Source: Ruoffia tabacinasalis (GTDB taxonomy: Bacteria > Bacillota > Bacilli > Lactobacillales > Aerococcaceae). Taken from it: DNA of 64,000 nt. Of this stretch, positions 1-8,552 are shown one piece after another. A program made the position numbers and the translations under genes. Under the pieces are notes generated by a model. It was not told where the DNA came from. It ran no database searches and worked only from the letters and a program-made list of their open reading frames with translations. Each line of letters begins with the position of its first letter. Positions within the stretch are counted from its first letter, which is position 1. The stretch lies in assembly GCF_042652985.1 (NCBI RefSeq), contig NZ_JBHSHQ010000029.1, forward strand, positions 1 to 64,000, in the 5' to 3' direction.

Positions 1-17
1 TTTTAGAAGACACAAAG

Positions 18-57
18 ATAGGGTTGATGACATTTTAATTTTTGTCATCAACCCTAT
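18..57. terminator. Intrinsic terminator 3' of holA
   Basis: A perfect 15-base-pair inverted repeat (18-32 with 43-57) encloses a 10-base loop. It lies just after the holA stop codon on the minus strand. It may also end a plus-strand gene left of the window; rpsT often converges on holA in Firmicutes, but that gene is not visible here. There is no strong T run on either side, so it may act bidirectionally or only protect the 3' end. Confidence 0.6.
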
Positions 58-78
58 TTATTGTAGAACCCGTTTTTT

Positions 79-1095
79 TTATAAAGAAGTTAATTTCGAC
101 AATAATATATAAAAGTGAGTCTCTTTATCCCCCACACCTGTCTTCATTCCGAAATCCACTTCTGCCATCTCAACATAAAAGTTAAGTAATTCTGGTAATT
201 GCAAGGATCTTCCTGATGTTAAAGCAAGCTTCACTCGATAGGGATGAATGCCTAACTGCTTAGCAATATCTGCTTGGTTCATACCTTGTCGGCCTAGTAT
301 CATTGATTGAACAATCACTCTAAATTGAGAAACCATTAATGCATGTAAAGCAATCGGTTCATGACGCATTAATAATAAATCTTGGTAAATTTGAATCGCT
401 TGAGTAATATTTTTATTCGCAACGGCATTTGTTAATTGGAATACATCCGATTCAAGTGTACGTGGAACGAGTGATCGAACAGAATCGAGTGTAATTCTAC
501 CATCAGTTTGTCCAAATATTTCCAGTTTATTCACTTCGGTCATTGCATTAGTTAGTTGATAGTTTACCCTAATTAACAATTCCTCAACAGCTTCACGTGT
601 AAACGAAATATCTAAATTATTAATATATGACTGGACATAACGCGCTACTTGACCTTCATCTAACTCTGATATATCAACCATTTTTGTTTGTTTATTAAAA
701 CTCTTAGTGAGTTTCTTTCGCTTGTCTAAGGATGGATTTTCAACATTAAAGATTAAAATACTTGCTTGGTTCGGATTATCTAAATAACCTAGTAATCTTT
801 TTTGTTCTGAATCAGTTAATTTATTCTTACTTTGCGAATTTAAAAAGGTCGCATTCGACACGATGAGCACACGGTAGTCAGAGAAAAAAGAAAACATCTC
901 TGCCTCATCCAAGACATCATTCATCGTCACTTCTTGTAAGTCAATTCGTGAGATATCTAAAACATCGATCCCACCTAATTGTTGAAATAAGCCTTCCATA
1001 AAGTGGTTTTTGAGGTAATTCTCAGATCCGACAACCGTATAGATTGGATCAATTTGTTTCTTATTGATTTGTTGCATGACTTGTTGGAACTCCAT
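79..1095 (-). CDS. holA: DNA polymerase III delta subunit
   Basis: The 338-residue product is HolA (YqeN in Bacillus), the clamp-loader subunit that opens the beta sliding clamp within the replicative polymerase complex. The family N-terminus is recognisable: the first 25 residues hold a PIYTVVGSENYL segment typical of delta, which lacks a working Walker A. An AAA+-like domain and a C-terminal helical collar region follow. The ATG is preceded by GAAGGAGGG at good spacing. Length matches the family (about 340). A hairpin terminator follows. The gene is separate from the gcvH-rodA pair upstream by an 84-base gap holding a weak hairpin. Confidence 0.93.
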   Translation of the reverse strand: MEFQQVMQQINKKQIDPIYTVVGSENYLKNHFMEGLFQQLGGIDVLDISRIDLQEVTMNDVLDEAEMFSFFSDYRVLIVSNATFLNSQSKNKLTDSEQKRLLGYLDNPNQASILIFNVENPSLDKRKKLTKSFNKQTKMVDISELDEGQVARYVQSYINNLDISFTREAVEELLIRVNYQLTNAMTEVNKLEIFGQTDGRITLDSVRSLVPRTLESDVFQLTNAVANKNITQAIQIYQDLLLMRHEPIALHALMVSQFRVIVQSMILGRQGMNQADIAKQLGIHPYRVKLALTSGRSLQLPELLNFYVEMAEVDFGMKTGVGDKETHFYILLSKLTSL

Positions 1096-1115
1096 CTTTT
1101 CCCTCCTTCATATAA

Positions 1116-1168
1116 AATAAAACGAACATCACCAAAGATTAATACATCAAGGTAATATCCGTTTTATT
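1116..1168 (-). terminator. Possible terminator after the gcvH-like gene
   Basis: Complementary arms at 1116-1124 and 1160-1168 (9 pairs, plus wobbles) lie between the gcvH-like stop and the holA ribosome binding site. On the minus strand the second arm runs into an AT-rich TTTTATTTTATA stretch. The stem is AT-rich and the loop is long, so termination may be partial, with some read-through into holA. Confidence 0.4.
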
Positions 1169-1179
1169 ATCATAATCTT

Positions 1180-1476
1180 TTACTTTTGAATTTTTACTAC
1201 CCAGTTATTTGCCGTATCTGAAGAATTAAGTAAAGATGGTGTATCTTCTGCTTTCTCATTACGTTCAATAACTTTTCCTTGAATAGGTGATGGTATTTCA
1301 ATCGCAGCTTTAGAAGCTTCAACATTAATAATTGTATCATCAACATCAATGTTTCCTAATGAAGCGATATTTGCATATGAAATATCTCCTGCTTCATCTT
1401 GTAATTCAGGCGTTAAACCAATCGTTACAATATTATCTTCTTCAGTCATCCATAAATTCTTATTTAATAATTCCAA
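1180..1476 (-). CDS. GcvH-like lipoyl-domain protein
   Basis: This 98-residue protein is a short single biotinyl/lipoyl domain resembling glycine cleavage H protein. The candidate lipoyl-lysine is K56 in the context NVEASKAAIEIPSP, and the following segment IQGKVIERN fits the return strand of the domain. It is shorter than typical GcvH (about 125), and no other glycine-cleavage gene is in the window. In many Lactobacillales a stand-alone GcvH acts as a lipoyl carrier or relay rather than in glycine cleavage; that role is inferred here. It starts 20 bases after the rodA stop and is probably co-transcribed with it. Confidence 0.72.
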   Translation of the reverse strand: MELLNKNLWMTEEDNIVTIGLTPELQDEAGDISYANIASLGNIDVDDTIINVEASKAAIEIPSPIQGKVIERNEKAEDTPSLLNSSDTANNWVVKIQK

Positions 1477-1496
1477 TATTAATCACCCTTCTAAAT

Positions 1497-2690
1497 TTAA
1501 TAACTAAAATCATCTTCCATACCAAACATATAGCTTCGGTGATGATATTTCATTGATAGAACTAAACCAATCCCAATCATGTTTCCTAGTAAAGCCGAAC
1601 CACCTTGAGAAACAAATGGCAGTGGAACCCCCGTGATTGGTAATAAACCAATCGCCATTCCGATATTCTCTAGAACGTGGAATAAAATCATTGAAATAAC
1701 ACCTGCGGCAATATATGAATAAAACTCATTACGTGTTTTAAAGCAGATTTGTACGATTTGATAAATTAAAATGAAATAAACAAAGAGTAAAACTGAGCTT
1801 CCTAAGAATCCGAAGTTTTCAGCGATAGTCGTAAAGATAAAGTCAGATTCACGAACCGGTACGGTAACTTGTGAAACCCCAAAGCCTTTACCACTCAATT
1901 GACCCGATCCAACAGCTTTAATACTTTGAGCTAACTGATACCCACTCCCTTGTGTGTTTTCAAAGGGTTGTAACCAGTCTAAGATACGGTTAATTTGATA
2001 TTCTTGAACAAGATTATTATCTATTAGAAATTCTGGGTAATTCGCAACGACAATTATAATTCCTCCCGCAACAACAATAACGGTTGTCGCAATTGGCGCA
2101 AGAATTTTCCAACTGATTCCTGACATGAGAATAATTCCAGCAGTAATCGACATGATAACTAAGTTTGTTCCTAAGTCGTTTTGTAACTGAATTAAAATCA
2201 TCGGTGGTGCAGCAAACATCAATATTTTTCCTAATTGCATAAAGTCTGTCTTTATCGTACGGTTAGGGTATTTATTATTATGCTCAGTGACAACACGTGC
2301 CATAAATACTATATAAGCAGGTTTGAAAAGCTCTGAAGGTTGAACCGATAGTGAACCGATTCTTAACCAACTTGTCGCCCCTGTATCGGCTAATTCTCTA
2401 TCATAGAAGAACAGTACTAATACTAATAGTAGTAAACCGAATCCGTATAAATAAGTGGAAAGCTTCCAATATTGTTCACTATCTAATTGCATCGCCGCAA
2501 TAACAGCAATCGTACCTACCCCATACCATAAGGCGTGGAATAAAGTTGGAACGAGATTTCCCCCTTCAATGAGTGTTGTTGTTGAGTATACACTTAACAA
2601 TCCGATGATTGCTAGGACCATAACATTTAAGATAATGCCGTAATCGATGCGGTTCTCATTATCTCGACGTATTTGTCTAATAGATGTCAT
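1497..2690 (-). CDS. rodA: RodA/FtsW-family peptidoglycan polymerase
   Basis: The 397-residue polytopic membrane protein belongs to the SEDS family of glycosyltransferases, which polymerise lipid II together with a class B PBP. Visible signatures are PSELFKPAY (about 118-126), PVRESDFIFTTIAENFGFLG (about 278-297) and the C-terminal ITGVPLPFVSQGGSALL block. About ten membrane segments can be counted. The short N-terminus and the linkage to a GcvH-like gene and a YihY gene favour the elongation protein RodA over FtsW, but sequence alone does not fully separate them. It follows the YihY gene by 15 bases, suggesting one operon. Confidence 0.88.
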   Translation of the reverse strand: MTSIRQIRRDNENRIDYGIILNVMVLAIIGLLSVYSTTTLIEGGNLVPTLFHALWYGVGTIAVIAAMQLDSEQYWKLSTYLYGFGLLLLVLVLFFYDRELADTGATSWLRIGSLSVQPSELFKPAYIVFMARVVTEHNNKYPNRTIKTDFMQLGKILMFAAPPMILIQLQNDLGTNLVIMSITAGIILMSGISWKILAPIATTVIVVAGGIIIVVANYPEFLIDNNLVQEYQINRILDWLQPFENTQGSGYQLAQSIKAVGSGQLSGKGFGVSQVTVPVRESDFIFTTIAENFGFLGSSVLLFVYFILIYQIVQICFKTRNEFYSYIAAGVISMILFHVLENIGMAIGLLPITGVPLPFVSQGGSALLGNMIGIGLVLSMKYHHRSYMFGMEDDFSY

Positions 2691-2705
2691 TCATTTCACC
2701 TTTCT

Positions 2706-3662
2706 TTATTGCTTGTTTGTAAAATTCTTATATATCTTATTGGTCAATTCAAACTGATTTGAATTTGCTTGTCTAAAGTTATCACTATATGAGACAAATG
2801 ATTGGTACTTACTAGTTTCTTCAACCAATTGCCAATAACTTTTCTCTTTAAAATCATGATAAAAGACATTGATGTAAGCTCCTATGGCAATCACCATCGC
2901 ATTTAAATATAACCAAATGATCGCAACCATGAATACTCCAATCGTGCCCCCACCAACATTACCTCCAGCAAATCTCATATAAACATTGAATAACTGAGAT
3001 ACTAAGATAAAGCCTAATAAGGCAAATACTGTACCAGGTATTGCATATTTGATCGGCCATTTAACATTTGGCATAAATTGGTATATTCCAATTAATAGAA
3101 TAAAAATACCTAGCAAACCTAAAATCCAGCCCTGATTCACAAAAAATTCCAATAAGAAAAATTGAATACCAAAGACTTCTTGAATATAGTCAATAATTGT
3201 CTCGCCAAATACAAGTGCGAATGTAAATGTAACTAACGCAATGACGATGAGTAAAGTAAATACATATGCAAATAATCGTGCAATAAAAAAGTTTTTTCTA
3301 GGTACAGTTTTATATATTGTATTTAGAACACGTTGCATTGTATTAAATACATTCGAAGCTGGCCATAATGAAATGATTAAACTTAGCGAGAACAATCCTG
3401 AACTTGTACCTGTTAAATAAGTCTCCAATAAGGGAATAATCGCTACCTCGACTTCATCTGGTAAGGCTAATTGAATTGTGTCAATAATTTGTGCTTCTGA
3501 AAAAGGTAGTATAGCAATAATATTTGATAATGCAAGCATTAACGGCACTAGCGCCCAAATAACATAGAAAGATAATTCGGCAGCATAACTACCAAATGCC
3601 AACTGTTGATTATTAATTTGGAACGTCTTGATTAGCTTATTAAATACCGAAGGTTGATCCAT
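2706..3662 (-). CDS. YihY/BrkB-family membrane protein
   Basis: This is an integral membrane protein of the YihY (BrkB, formerly RNase BN) family, with about six hydrophobic segments and the characteristic early motif SYAAELSFYVIWALVPL. Function is not settled for this family. An in-frame ATG 16 codons further upstream (at 3710) exists, but the ATG at 3662 has a GAGAGGT ribosome binding site, giving 318 residues; I chose that start. It is the first gene of the probable run YihY-rodA-gcvH. The divergent phosphatase promoter lies upstream. Confidence 0.82.
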   Translation of the reverse strand: MDQPSVFNKLIKTFQINNQQLAFGSYAAELSFYVIWALVPLMLALSNIIAILPFSEAQIIDTIQLALPDEVEVAIIPLLETYLTGTSSGLFSLSLIISLWPASNVFNTMQRVLNTIYKTVPRKNFFIARLFAYVFTLLIVIALVTFTFALVFGETIIDYIQEVFGIQFFLLEFFVNQGWILGLLGIFILLIGIYQFMPNVKWPIKYAIPGTVFALLGFILVSQLFNVYMRFAGGNVGGGTIGVFMVAIIWLYLNAMVIAIGAYINVFYHDFKEKSYWQLVEETSKYQSFVSYSDNFRQANSNQFELTNKIYKNFTNKQ

Positions 3663-3778
3663 CTCTATCAGACCTCTCAATTCATTTTTATAACTACATA
3701 AGATTATCACATATTATATCATTTTGCACTTTAAGAATCTGTAATAATCTAGACTTTTTATATTTTCCTTTAATTTCT

Positions 3779-3806
3779 TAGACACACGTGTTTTCTATAG
3801 TATAAT
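3779..3806 (+). promoter_or_regulatory. Sigma-A promoter of the histidine phosphatase gene
   Basis: TAGACA (3779-3784) and a consensus TATAAT (3801-3806) are separated by 16 bases. They lie 28 bases upstream of the ATG, with TAGGAGGTAA as ribosome binding site. Confidence 0.7.
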
Positions 3807-3833
3807 GGATTCAGAACAATTAGGAGGTAAGGC

Positions 3834-4529
3834 ATGAGTAAAGGAGTAACATTTTATTTTGTACGCCACGGTGAAACATATTTCAATTTCTATGGTCGAA
3901 TGCAAGGATGGTCTAATGCATTATTAACCGAAGAAGGAATTAAAAATGTTCATCGCAGTGGTAGAGGTCTAGCCGATATTGAATTTGATGCTGTATATAC
4001 GAGTGATTTAAAACGAACAATTGATACAGCTTCAATTATTTTAGAAGAAAATCATAATAATGAGCACTTAGAAATCGAACAAATGCCAGAATTTCGTGAA
4101 GTTCACTTTGGATCTTTTGAAGGTCTTTCTTCTGCTGAAGTTTGGCCAGAAGTTGAACAAAGGGTAAACATCAAACATGGGTTGCCTGAAGGAACTGAGA
4201 ATCAAATTCAAGATATTATGAATATGTTCAAAGAAGCGGATCCATATCACTTTGCAGAAAACTATACTGAATTTTGGAATCGTGTAGAATCTGGTTTACT
4301 AAAATTACTAAACCGTCACGCTGGAACGGACCAAAATATTTTAGTTGTGTGTCATGGGATGACAATTCGCAATCTATTACATGGTTTAGTTGCTGATTTC
4401 GATGAAACTGAACCAATACAAAATGCATCCGTATCTATTGTTAAATACCAAAACGGACATTTCGAGATGCTTGCATATAATCAAGTTGAACACTTTAAAG
4501 ATGTTGCTGATGAAGCAGCGAATGATTAA
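3834..4529 (+). CDS. Histidine phosphatase (phosphoglycerate mutase) family protein
   Basis: The 231-residue protein has the RHG catalytic motif near the N-terminus (YFVRHGETYFN), an FREVHFGSFEG block containing the acidic residue of the family, and a C-terminal VCHGMTIRNLL motif holding the second histidine. These define the histidine phosphatase superfamily (cofactor-dependent mutase fold). The substrate cannot be told from sequence. Members next to housekeeping genes are often broad phosphatases rather than glycolytic mutases. It is monocistronic, with its own promoter and a strong terminator shared with the convergent ABC genes. Confidence 0.85.
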   Translation: MSKGVTFYFVRHGETYFNFYGRMQGWSNALLTEEGIKNVHRSGRGLADIEFDAVYTSDLKRTIDTASIILEENHNNEHLEIEQMPEFREVHFGSFEGLSSAEVWPEVEQRVNIKHGLPEGTENQIQDIMNMFKEADPYHFAENYTEFWNRVESGLLKLLNRHAGTDQNILVVCHGMTIRNLLHGLVADFDETEPIQNASVSIVKYQNGHFEMLAYNQVEHFKDVADEAAND

Positions 4530-4552
4530 TTAATCTATAATGAACAATTAAA

Positions 4553-4597
4553 AGCGCAGGACTTGGGAGTTGATTCCCTCGTCCTGCGCTATTTTTA
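4553..4597. terminator. Bidirectional terminator
   Basis: A perfect 10-base-pair GC-rich stem (4553-4562 with 4581-4590) is followed by ATTTTTAT on the plus strand and TTTAATTG on the minus strand. It separates the convergent phosphatase and ABC transporter genes. Confidence 0.85.
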
Positions 4598-6340
4598 TGC
4601 CATACTTCCTTGCATTTGATACATTTGCGTATAAGTGCCTCCCAGATCAAGTAGCTCTCTGTGAGTGCCTCTTTCTTGAATATGTCCATTGTCCATGACG
4701 ATGATTTGATCTGCATCTTTAATGGTTGAAAGACGGTGTGCCACAATAAAGGTCGTACGTCCTTCTTTTACAACTTTCATCGCATGTTGAATGACTTCCT
4801 CGGTCTCCGTATCAATATGAGAGGTTGCTTCATCAAGAATCAAAATCTTCGGATTGTTGGCTAAGGTACGAGCAAAAGATATTAATTGCCGCTCCCCTGA
4901 AGAAAAAGCTTGCCCCTTTTCCACAACTTCAGCATGGATTCCTTTTTCTAATTTATTAATTAATGGTTGTGCTCCAACTTTAATGAGCGCCTCAAGTACC
5001 ATATCATCGGTAATTTCGGGATTGTTCATACTAATATTTGTCGCAATCGTACCAGAAAATAAATATGGTTCTTGCAAGACAATCCCCATTTTTTCTCGAA
5101 TGCTTTCTCGGTTATATTCTTCAATGTTTTGCCCGTCAATAATTACTTGGCCTGCTTGCGGATCATAAAAGCGAAATAGTAAATTAATGATTGAGCTTTT
5201 ACCTGAACCTGTATGACCGACTAAGCCAATGGTCTCACCCGCGTTTACATTAAAATTTAACTGATGTAAAACATTATTGCCTTCTTTATAAGCAAAGGTC
5301 ACATCATTAAATTCAACATTTCCTTGAGTAACTATTAATGACTTGTCAGAATCTTTCTCAACGGGGGTATCCATTAACTCGAACACGCGCATTCCAGCTG
5401 ATAACGCTTGTTGCAATATCGTAATTAAACGAACAATCATTGTAATGGGGTCAAATAAACGTTCTACATAATTGATGACGATATATAAGGTTCCAATTGA
5501 TATAGATAAGATACCGCTTGTAAACTGCGTTCCTATATACAACATCACAAGTAAAGTAACAATACTCTTAAAGAGTCCGGACAAATTCCAAGCAAAAAAC
5601 GCTTCGTACTTTAAGGATTCTTTTCTAGTATTTAGCCAAGTTTGATTGACTTGCTCAAACTCTTCAGCCATATGCTCTTGTTGATTGAACACTTGAACAA
5701 TCGATACACCTTGAACAATTTCAGCGATTTTACTATTCAGTTCACTGACCGATTCTCTCCATAAAGTATTGATTGGTTGAATTTTTTTAGAGAAAGCCAT
5801 TTGCCAAACGACGATTATTGGTATGAGTAGTAATAACCAACTTGCTATCGTCGGGCTGACAGCAAACATACCAATATATACACCTAGAATGGTCATTGTA
5901 TTAATGAGTATTTGAGTCGTAAAATTTGCAAAAAAGTTCTCTCTTAAAACCTCTGTGTCATTGACGATTCGAGCAGATATCTTTCCAGCTGGAATATCAT
6001 CAAAATAACTAACCGGTAACTTTTGCATATGCTCGTGAGCTTCATCTCGAATTACTTTACTTAGCCGATTCGATCCATTCGCTAAAAGCAAATATCCCAC
6101 ATAACCAAGAATCGCTGAGATAAATGTAATTATAAGATAAAAGCCAAATTGTTCCGTAATAAAGGTAATATTAACAGTCTCTTCGTTCGCAACGGATAGG
6201 GACACATAATCAATCATTTTACTTGCAATAATTGGTGTATATATTGAAAGTCCTGTAGAGAAAATCAACAGAATGAACCCTGATAACAAGAGTTTCCATT
6301 CATAACGTAAGTAACCAAGTAGTCTAGTGAATGTCTTCAT
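4595..6340 (-). CDS. ABC exporter half-transporter, canonical ATPase subunit
   Basis: This 581-residue protein has an N-terminal six-helix exporter domain (about 1-320) fused to an ATPase domain. It carries Walker A GHTGSGKS (375-382), a signature FSSGERQ (479-485), Walker B ILDE with the catalytic glutamate E504, and the switch histidine in VAHRLST. Together with the upstream gene it forms a heterodimeric exporter of the BmrCD/LmrCD type (multidrug or antibiotic export). Its start overlaps the end of the partner gene by 17 bases, so translation is coupled. This half holds the intact catalytic residue; the partner has Asp in that place. Confidence 0.88.
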   Translation of the reverse strand: MKTFTRLLGYLRYEWKLLLSGFILLIFSTGLSIYTPIIASKMIDYVSLSVANEETVNITFITEQFGFYLIITFISAILGYVGYLLLANGSNRLSKVIRDEAHEHMQKLPVSYFDDIPAGKISARIVNDTEVLRENFFANFTTQILINTMTILGVYIGMFAVSPTIASWLLLLIPIIVVWQMAFSKKIQPINTLWRESVSELNSKIAEIVQGVSIVQVFNQQEHMAEEFEQVNQTWLNTRKESLKYEAFFAWNLSGLFKSIVTLLVMLYIGTQFTSGILSISIGTLYIVINYVERLFDPITMIVRLITILQQALSAGMRVFELMDTPVEKDSDKSLIVTQGNVEFNDVTFAYKEGNNVLHQLNFNVNAGETIGLVGHTGSGKSSIINLLFRFYDPQAGQVIIDGQNIEEYNRESIREKMGIVLQEPYLFSGTIATNISMNNPEITDDMVLEALIKVGAQPLINKLEKGIHAEVVEKGQAFSSGERQLISFARTLANNPKILILDEATSHIDTETEEVIQHAMKVVKEGRTTFIVAHRLSTIKDADQIIVMDNGHIQERGTHRELLDLGGTYTQMYQMQGSMA

Positions 6341-8075
6341 TCTCAGCGCCCCCTTCTGATTGTTGTTTGTTGAATTGTTCGTAATACCAACCTTCGTTCG
6401 CTAATAATTCTTTCGGTGAGCCGTATTCAACGATGCGTCCATCGTCTACAACTATAATCATGTCCGCTTGATTTACCGCAGAAAGCCTATGTGTGACAAT
6501 AATGTTTGTCTTATCCCCACGGATACTTTGAACATTTGTAATGATGGCTCTTTCAGTCTTTGCATCAACCGCTGAAAGTGAATCATCTAATATTAATAAC
6601 TCTGGTTCTTTAATTAGGGCTCTGGCAATCGATACCCTTTGTTTTTGTCCTCCAGATATCGACACACCTTTTTCTCCAATTAACGTTTTAAGCCCTTCTG
6701 ACATACGCTCTAAATCTTTTGTAAAGGCCGCATTTTCAATCGCTTGGGCCAATTGGTCTTCCTCATTAGCTTCACTATTTCCAAACATTATATTATATTT
6801 TACAGTTTGAGAAAAAAGTATGTGTTCCTGTGGCACATAGCCAATCATCGCTTCTAAACTTTCCCGTTGATATTCATGAATATCTCGACCATTGAGTTTG
6901 ATTATTCCAGATCCGCTAATTGGATACTGTCTTAATAATTGTCGAATAATCGTCGTTTTCCCGCTCCCGGTCTTACCGACAATTCCCAACGTTTCTCCTC
7001 GTTGAAGCGTAAAATTGAGATTTTTAATTGTCTCTTTATCATCCTCTTTATATTTAAAGGAATAATCTTGAAACTCAATGCTTTCAATCGAATCAAGCGT
7101 CAGATGACCGTCTGCTTCCATGAGATCATTCGCTTTGATTAAATTATTGAGCTTCTCAAATGAAACTTTACCTTGTTGGTAAATAACAACTATTTCTGTC
7201 ATTCCCCAAATCGTTCCATTTAACATAGCTAAATATAATTGGAAAGAAACTAATTTACCCACTGATAATTGACCTAAATTCACTAAATAACTACAATACA
7301 TGAGTCCGATGGCGATACTTAACCCACCAAAGGCTTTAGCAATTTGACCAAATAAGCCGTTCACCATCGCCAAATGATTCGCCTTATCGACAACTTTCTG
7401 TGTTTTTTCTTGAAATCTCTTTTGTTCCAAATCTTTCCGTCCATACGCTCGCATCACACGAACGCCATCAACCACTTCTAACACTTCATTACTCAATTCA
7501 GCTACAGAATCTCTAATCGCATCATAACGCTTATCCACTTCTTTACTAAGGAAATAAATAATAACACCAAAGATCAGTAGAGGAATCAAACTAACTAAAG
7601 TGACTTGCCAAGAAATCGTAAAAATCATAACTGCAAGGAAACTTAGTAATAACGCTCCGTCTCCCAATACAATCATTAAACCATAACCTAGTAACATTCC
7701 TATCGTATCGATATCTGACGTCATTCGTGTCATCAAATCGCCGGAACGAAAAGCTTCATAAAAAGAAGCACGAAAGCCAAGTAAACTTTTAAAACCAGTT
7801 TGTCTTAATTCTTTCTGGAATTGATATGACTCTCCGAATAAAACTCTAAACCAAGTCACATCCCCCGCATAAATTAATATCATTAATATAAATAAAAAGA
7901 ATAAATATCGCACTAAGACAGCTTGAGTTAATTGATTTGTTACAATATCATCGATAAAGAGTTGAATAATATAATTTGGGAAAATATATAATATACTGGT
8001 AAGAACTGCTGTCATACCACCAAATATATATTTTCCAGGGTGTTTCTTAATGTAATACCACATTGACTGAAGCAT
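6324..8075 (-). CDS. ABC exporter half-transporter, subunit with non-canonical Walker B
   Basis: The 583-residue partner has membrane helices in about 1-300, Walker A GKTGSGKT (about 367-374), signature SISGGQKQR (472-480) and Walker B LLILDD, where D498 replaces the catalytic glutamate. This asymmetry is known for heterodimeric exporters such as BmrC/BmrD and LmrC/LmrD, so the pair probably has one degenerate and one hydrolysing site. The 200-base leader encodes a 27-residue peptide followed by an intrinsic terminator, so expression is probably induced by ribosome stalling, as for bmrB-bmrCD of Bacillus. Drug substrates cannot be predicted. Confidence 0.88.
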   Translation of the reverse strand: MLQSMWYYIKKHPGKYIFGGMTAVLTSILYIFPNYIIQLFIDDIVTNQLTQAVLVRYLFFLFILMILIYAGDVTWFRVLFGESYQFQKELRQTGFKSLLGFRASFYEAFRSGDLMTRMTSDIDTIGMLLGYGLMIVLGDGALLLSFLAVMIFTISWQVTLVSLIPLLIFGVIIYFLSKEVDKRYDAIRDSVAELSNEVLEVVDGVRVMRAYGRKDLEQKRFQEKTQKVVDKANHLAMVNGLFGQIAKAFGGLSIAIGLMYCSYLVNLGQLSVGKLVSFQLYLAMLNGTIWGMTEIVVIYQQGKVSFEKLNNLIKANDLMEADGHLTLDSIESIEFQDYSFKYKEDDKETIKNLNFTLQRGETLGIVGKTGSGKTTIIRQLLRQYPISGSGIIKLNGRDIHEYQRESLEAMIGYVPQEHILFSQTVKYNIMFGNSEANEEDQLAQAIENAAFTKDLERMSEGLKTLIGEKGVSISGGQKQRVSIARALIKEPELLILDDSLSAVDAKTERAIITNVQSIRGDKTNIIVTHRLSAVNQADMIIVVDDGRIVEYGSPKELLANEGWYYEQFNKQQSEGGAENEDIH

Positions 8076-8106
8076 AGTTTCCCAACTTTCCTATTAAAAT
8101 TTGCAC

Positions 8107-8152
8107 AAAAAAAAGATATTTTATCACCACAATTAAGGGCTCATAAAATATC
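8107..8152 (-). terminator. Attenuator terminator upstream of the ABC exporter
   Basis: On the minus strand a perfect 10-base-pair stem (8143-8152 with 8115-8124) is followed by eight consecutive T residues (8107-8114). It lies 31 bases before the first ABC gene and 41 bases after the leader-peptide stop codon. A separate hairpin (8173-8195, one bulge) overlaps that stop codon. The sequence CAATTA in the leader is complementary to TAATTG in the terminator loop, so alternative pairing is possible. The arrangement is that of a translation-sensitive transcription attenuator. Confidence 0.85.
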
Positions 8153-8193
8153 AGCTGTAGAATTACATACTTAGACATAATTGATCTAATTGT

Positions 8194-8277
8194 CTAGTTG
8201 AAATCTCTAATATTATGAACGATTAAAGGTGATGTCATTTTAAATAAATTTGAACTTACTTGAACTGCTTGTTTCAT
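8194..8277 (-). CDS. 27-residue leader peptide of the ABC exporter operon
   Basis: A 28-codon ORF starts with ATG at 8277 after a near-perfect ribosome binding site (AAAGGAGG, 7 bases upstream) and begins MKQAVQVSSNLFK. It ends at TAG (8194-8196), inside a hairpin. It is too short and polar for a membrane or secreted protein, and the only downstream elements are the terminator and the ABC genes. By analogy with BmrB, its translation probably monitors ribosome inhibition: stalled ribosomes would change leader folding and let transcription pass the terminator. That mechanism is inferred. Confidence 0.75.
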   Translation of the reverse strand: MKQAVQVSSNLFKMTSPLIVHNIRDFN

Positions 8278-8309
8278 CTGACATCCTCCTTTCGTGTTTT
8301 CTAAAAATA

Positions 8310-8338
8310 AGATTACACGATGTTTAACTAAAAGTAAA
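8310..8338 (-). promoter_or_regulatory. Possible promoter of the leader peptide-ABC operon
   Basis: Minus-strand TTTACT (8333-8338) and TAATCT (8310-8315) are separated by 17 bases and lie just ahead of the leader-peptide ribosome binding site. Both hexamers are imperfect. Confidence 0.4.
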
Positions 8339-8384
8339 GCGGTTTCTAATCTGGATTTAATATTTTTTTGGAAATGTATGTGCC

Positions 8385-8453
8385 TGTGTCCTTGAGAATT
8401 TTCTCAAGGACATGAAATTACGTATTGTGTCCCTGAAATTTTCTCAAGGATAT
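8385..8453. repeat. Two-copy 41-base tandem repeat with palindrome
   Basis: Two units starting with TGTGTCC lie exactly 41 bases apart (8385 and 8426). The first contains a perfect palindrome at 8388-8411 (GTCCTTGAGAA and its complement). The second has changes in its left arm and one missing base. The copies sit between the dapB terminator and the ABC leader. The period is the same as in the three other arrays of this window, although the sequence is unrelated. Confidence 0.75.
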
Positions 8454-8470
8454 ATAACTCAAAATTTAAA

Positions 8471-8517
8471 CAAAAAAACTCAGCAATCATGGCAAAGCTA
8501 GCCACAATTACTGAGTT
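8471..8517 (-). terminator. Terminator of lysA-dapA-dapB
   Basis: Arms 8477-8493 and 8501-8517 form a stem of about 17 pairs with G-U wobbles that pair only on the minus-strand transcript. A T-rich run (TTTTTG) follows. It lies 36 bases after the dapB stop. Confidence 0.8.
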
Positions 8518-8552
8518 GTTATTTATGAATTTCTCACAGAACCACAATTCGT

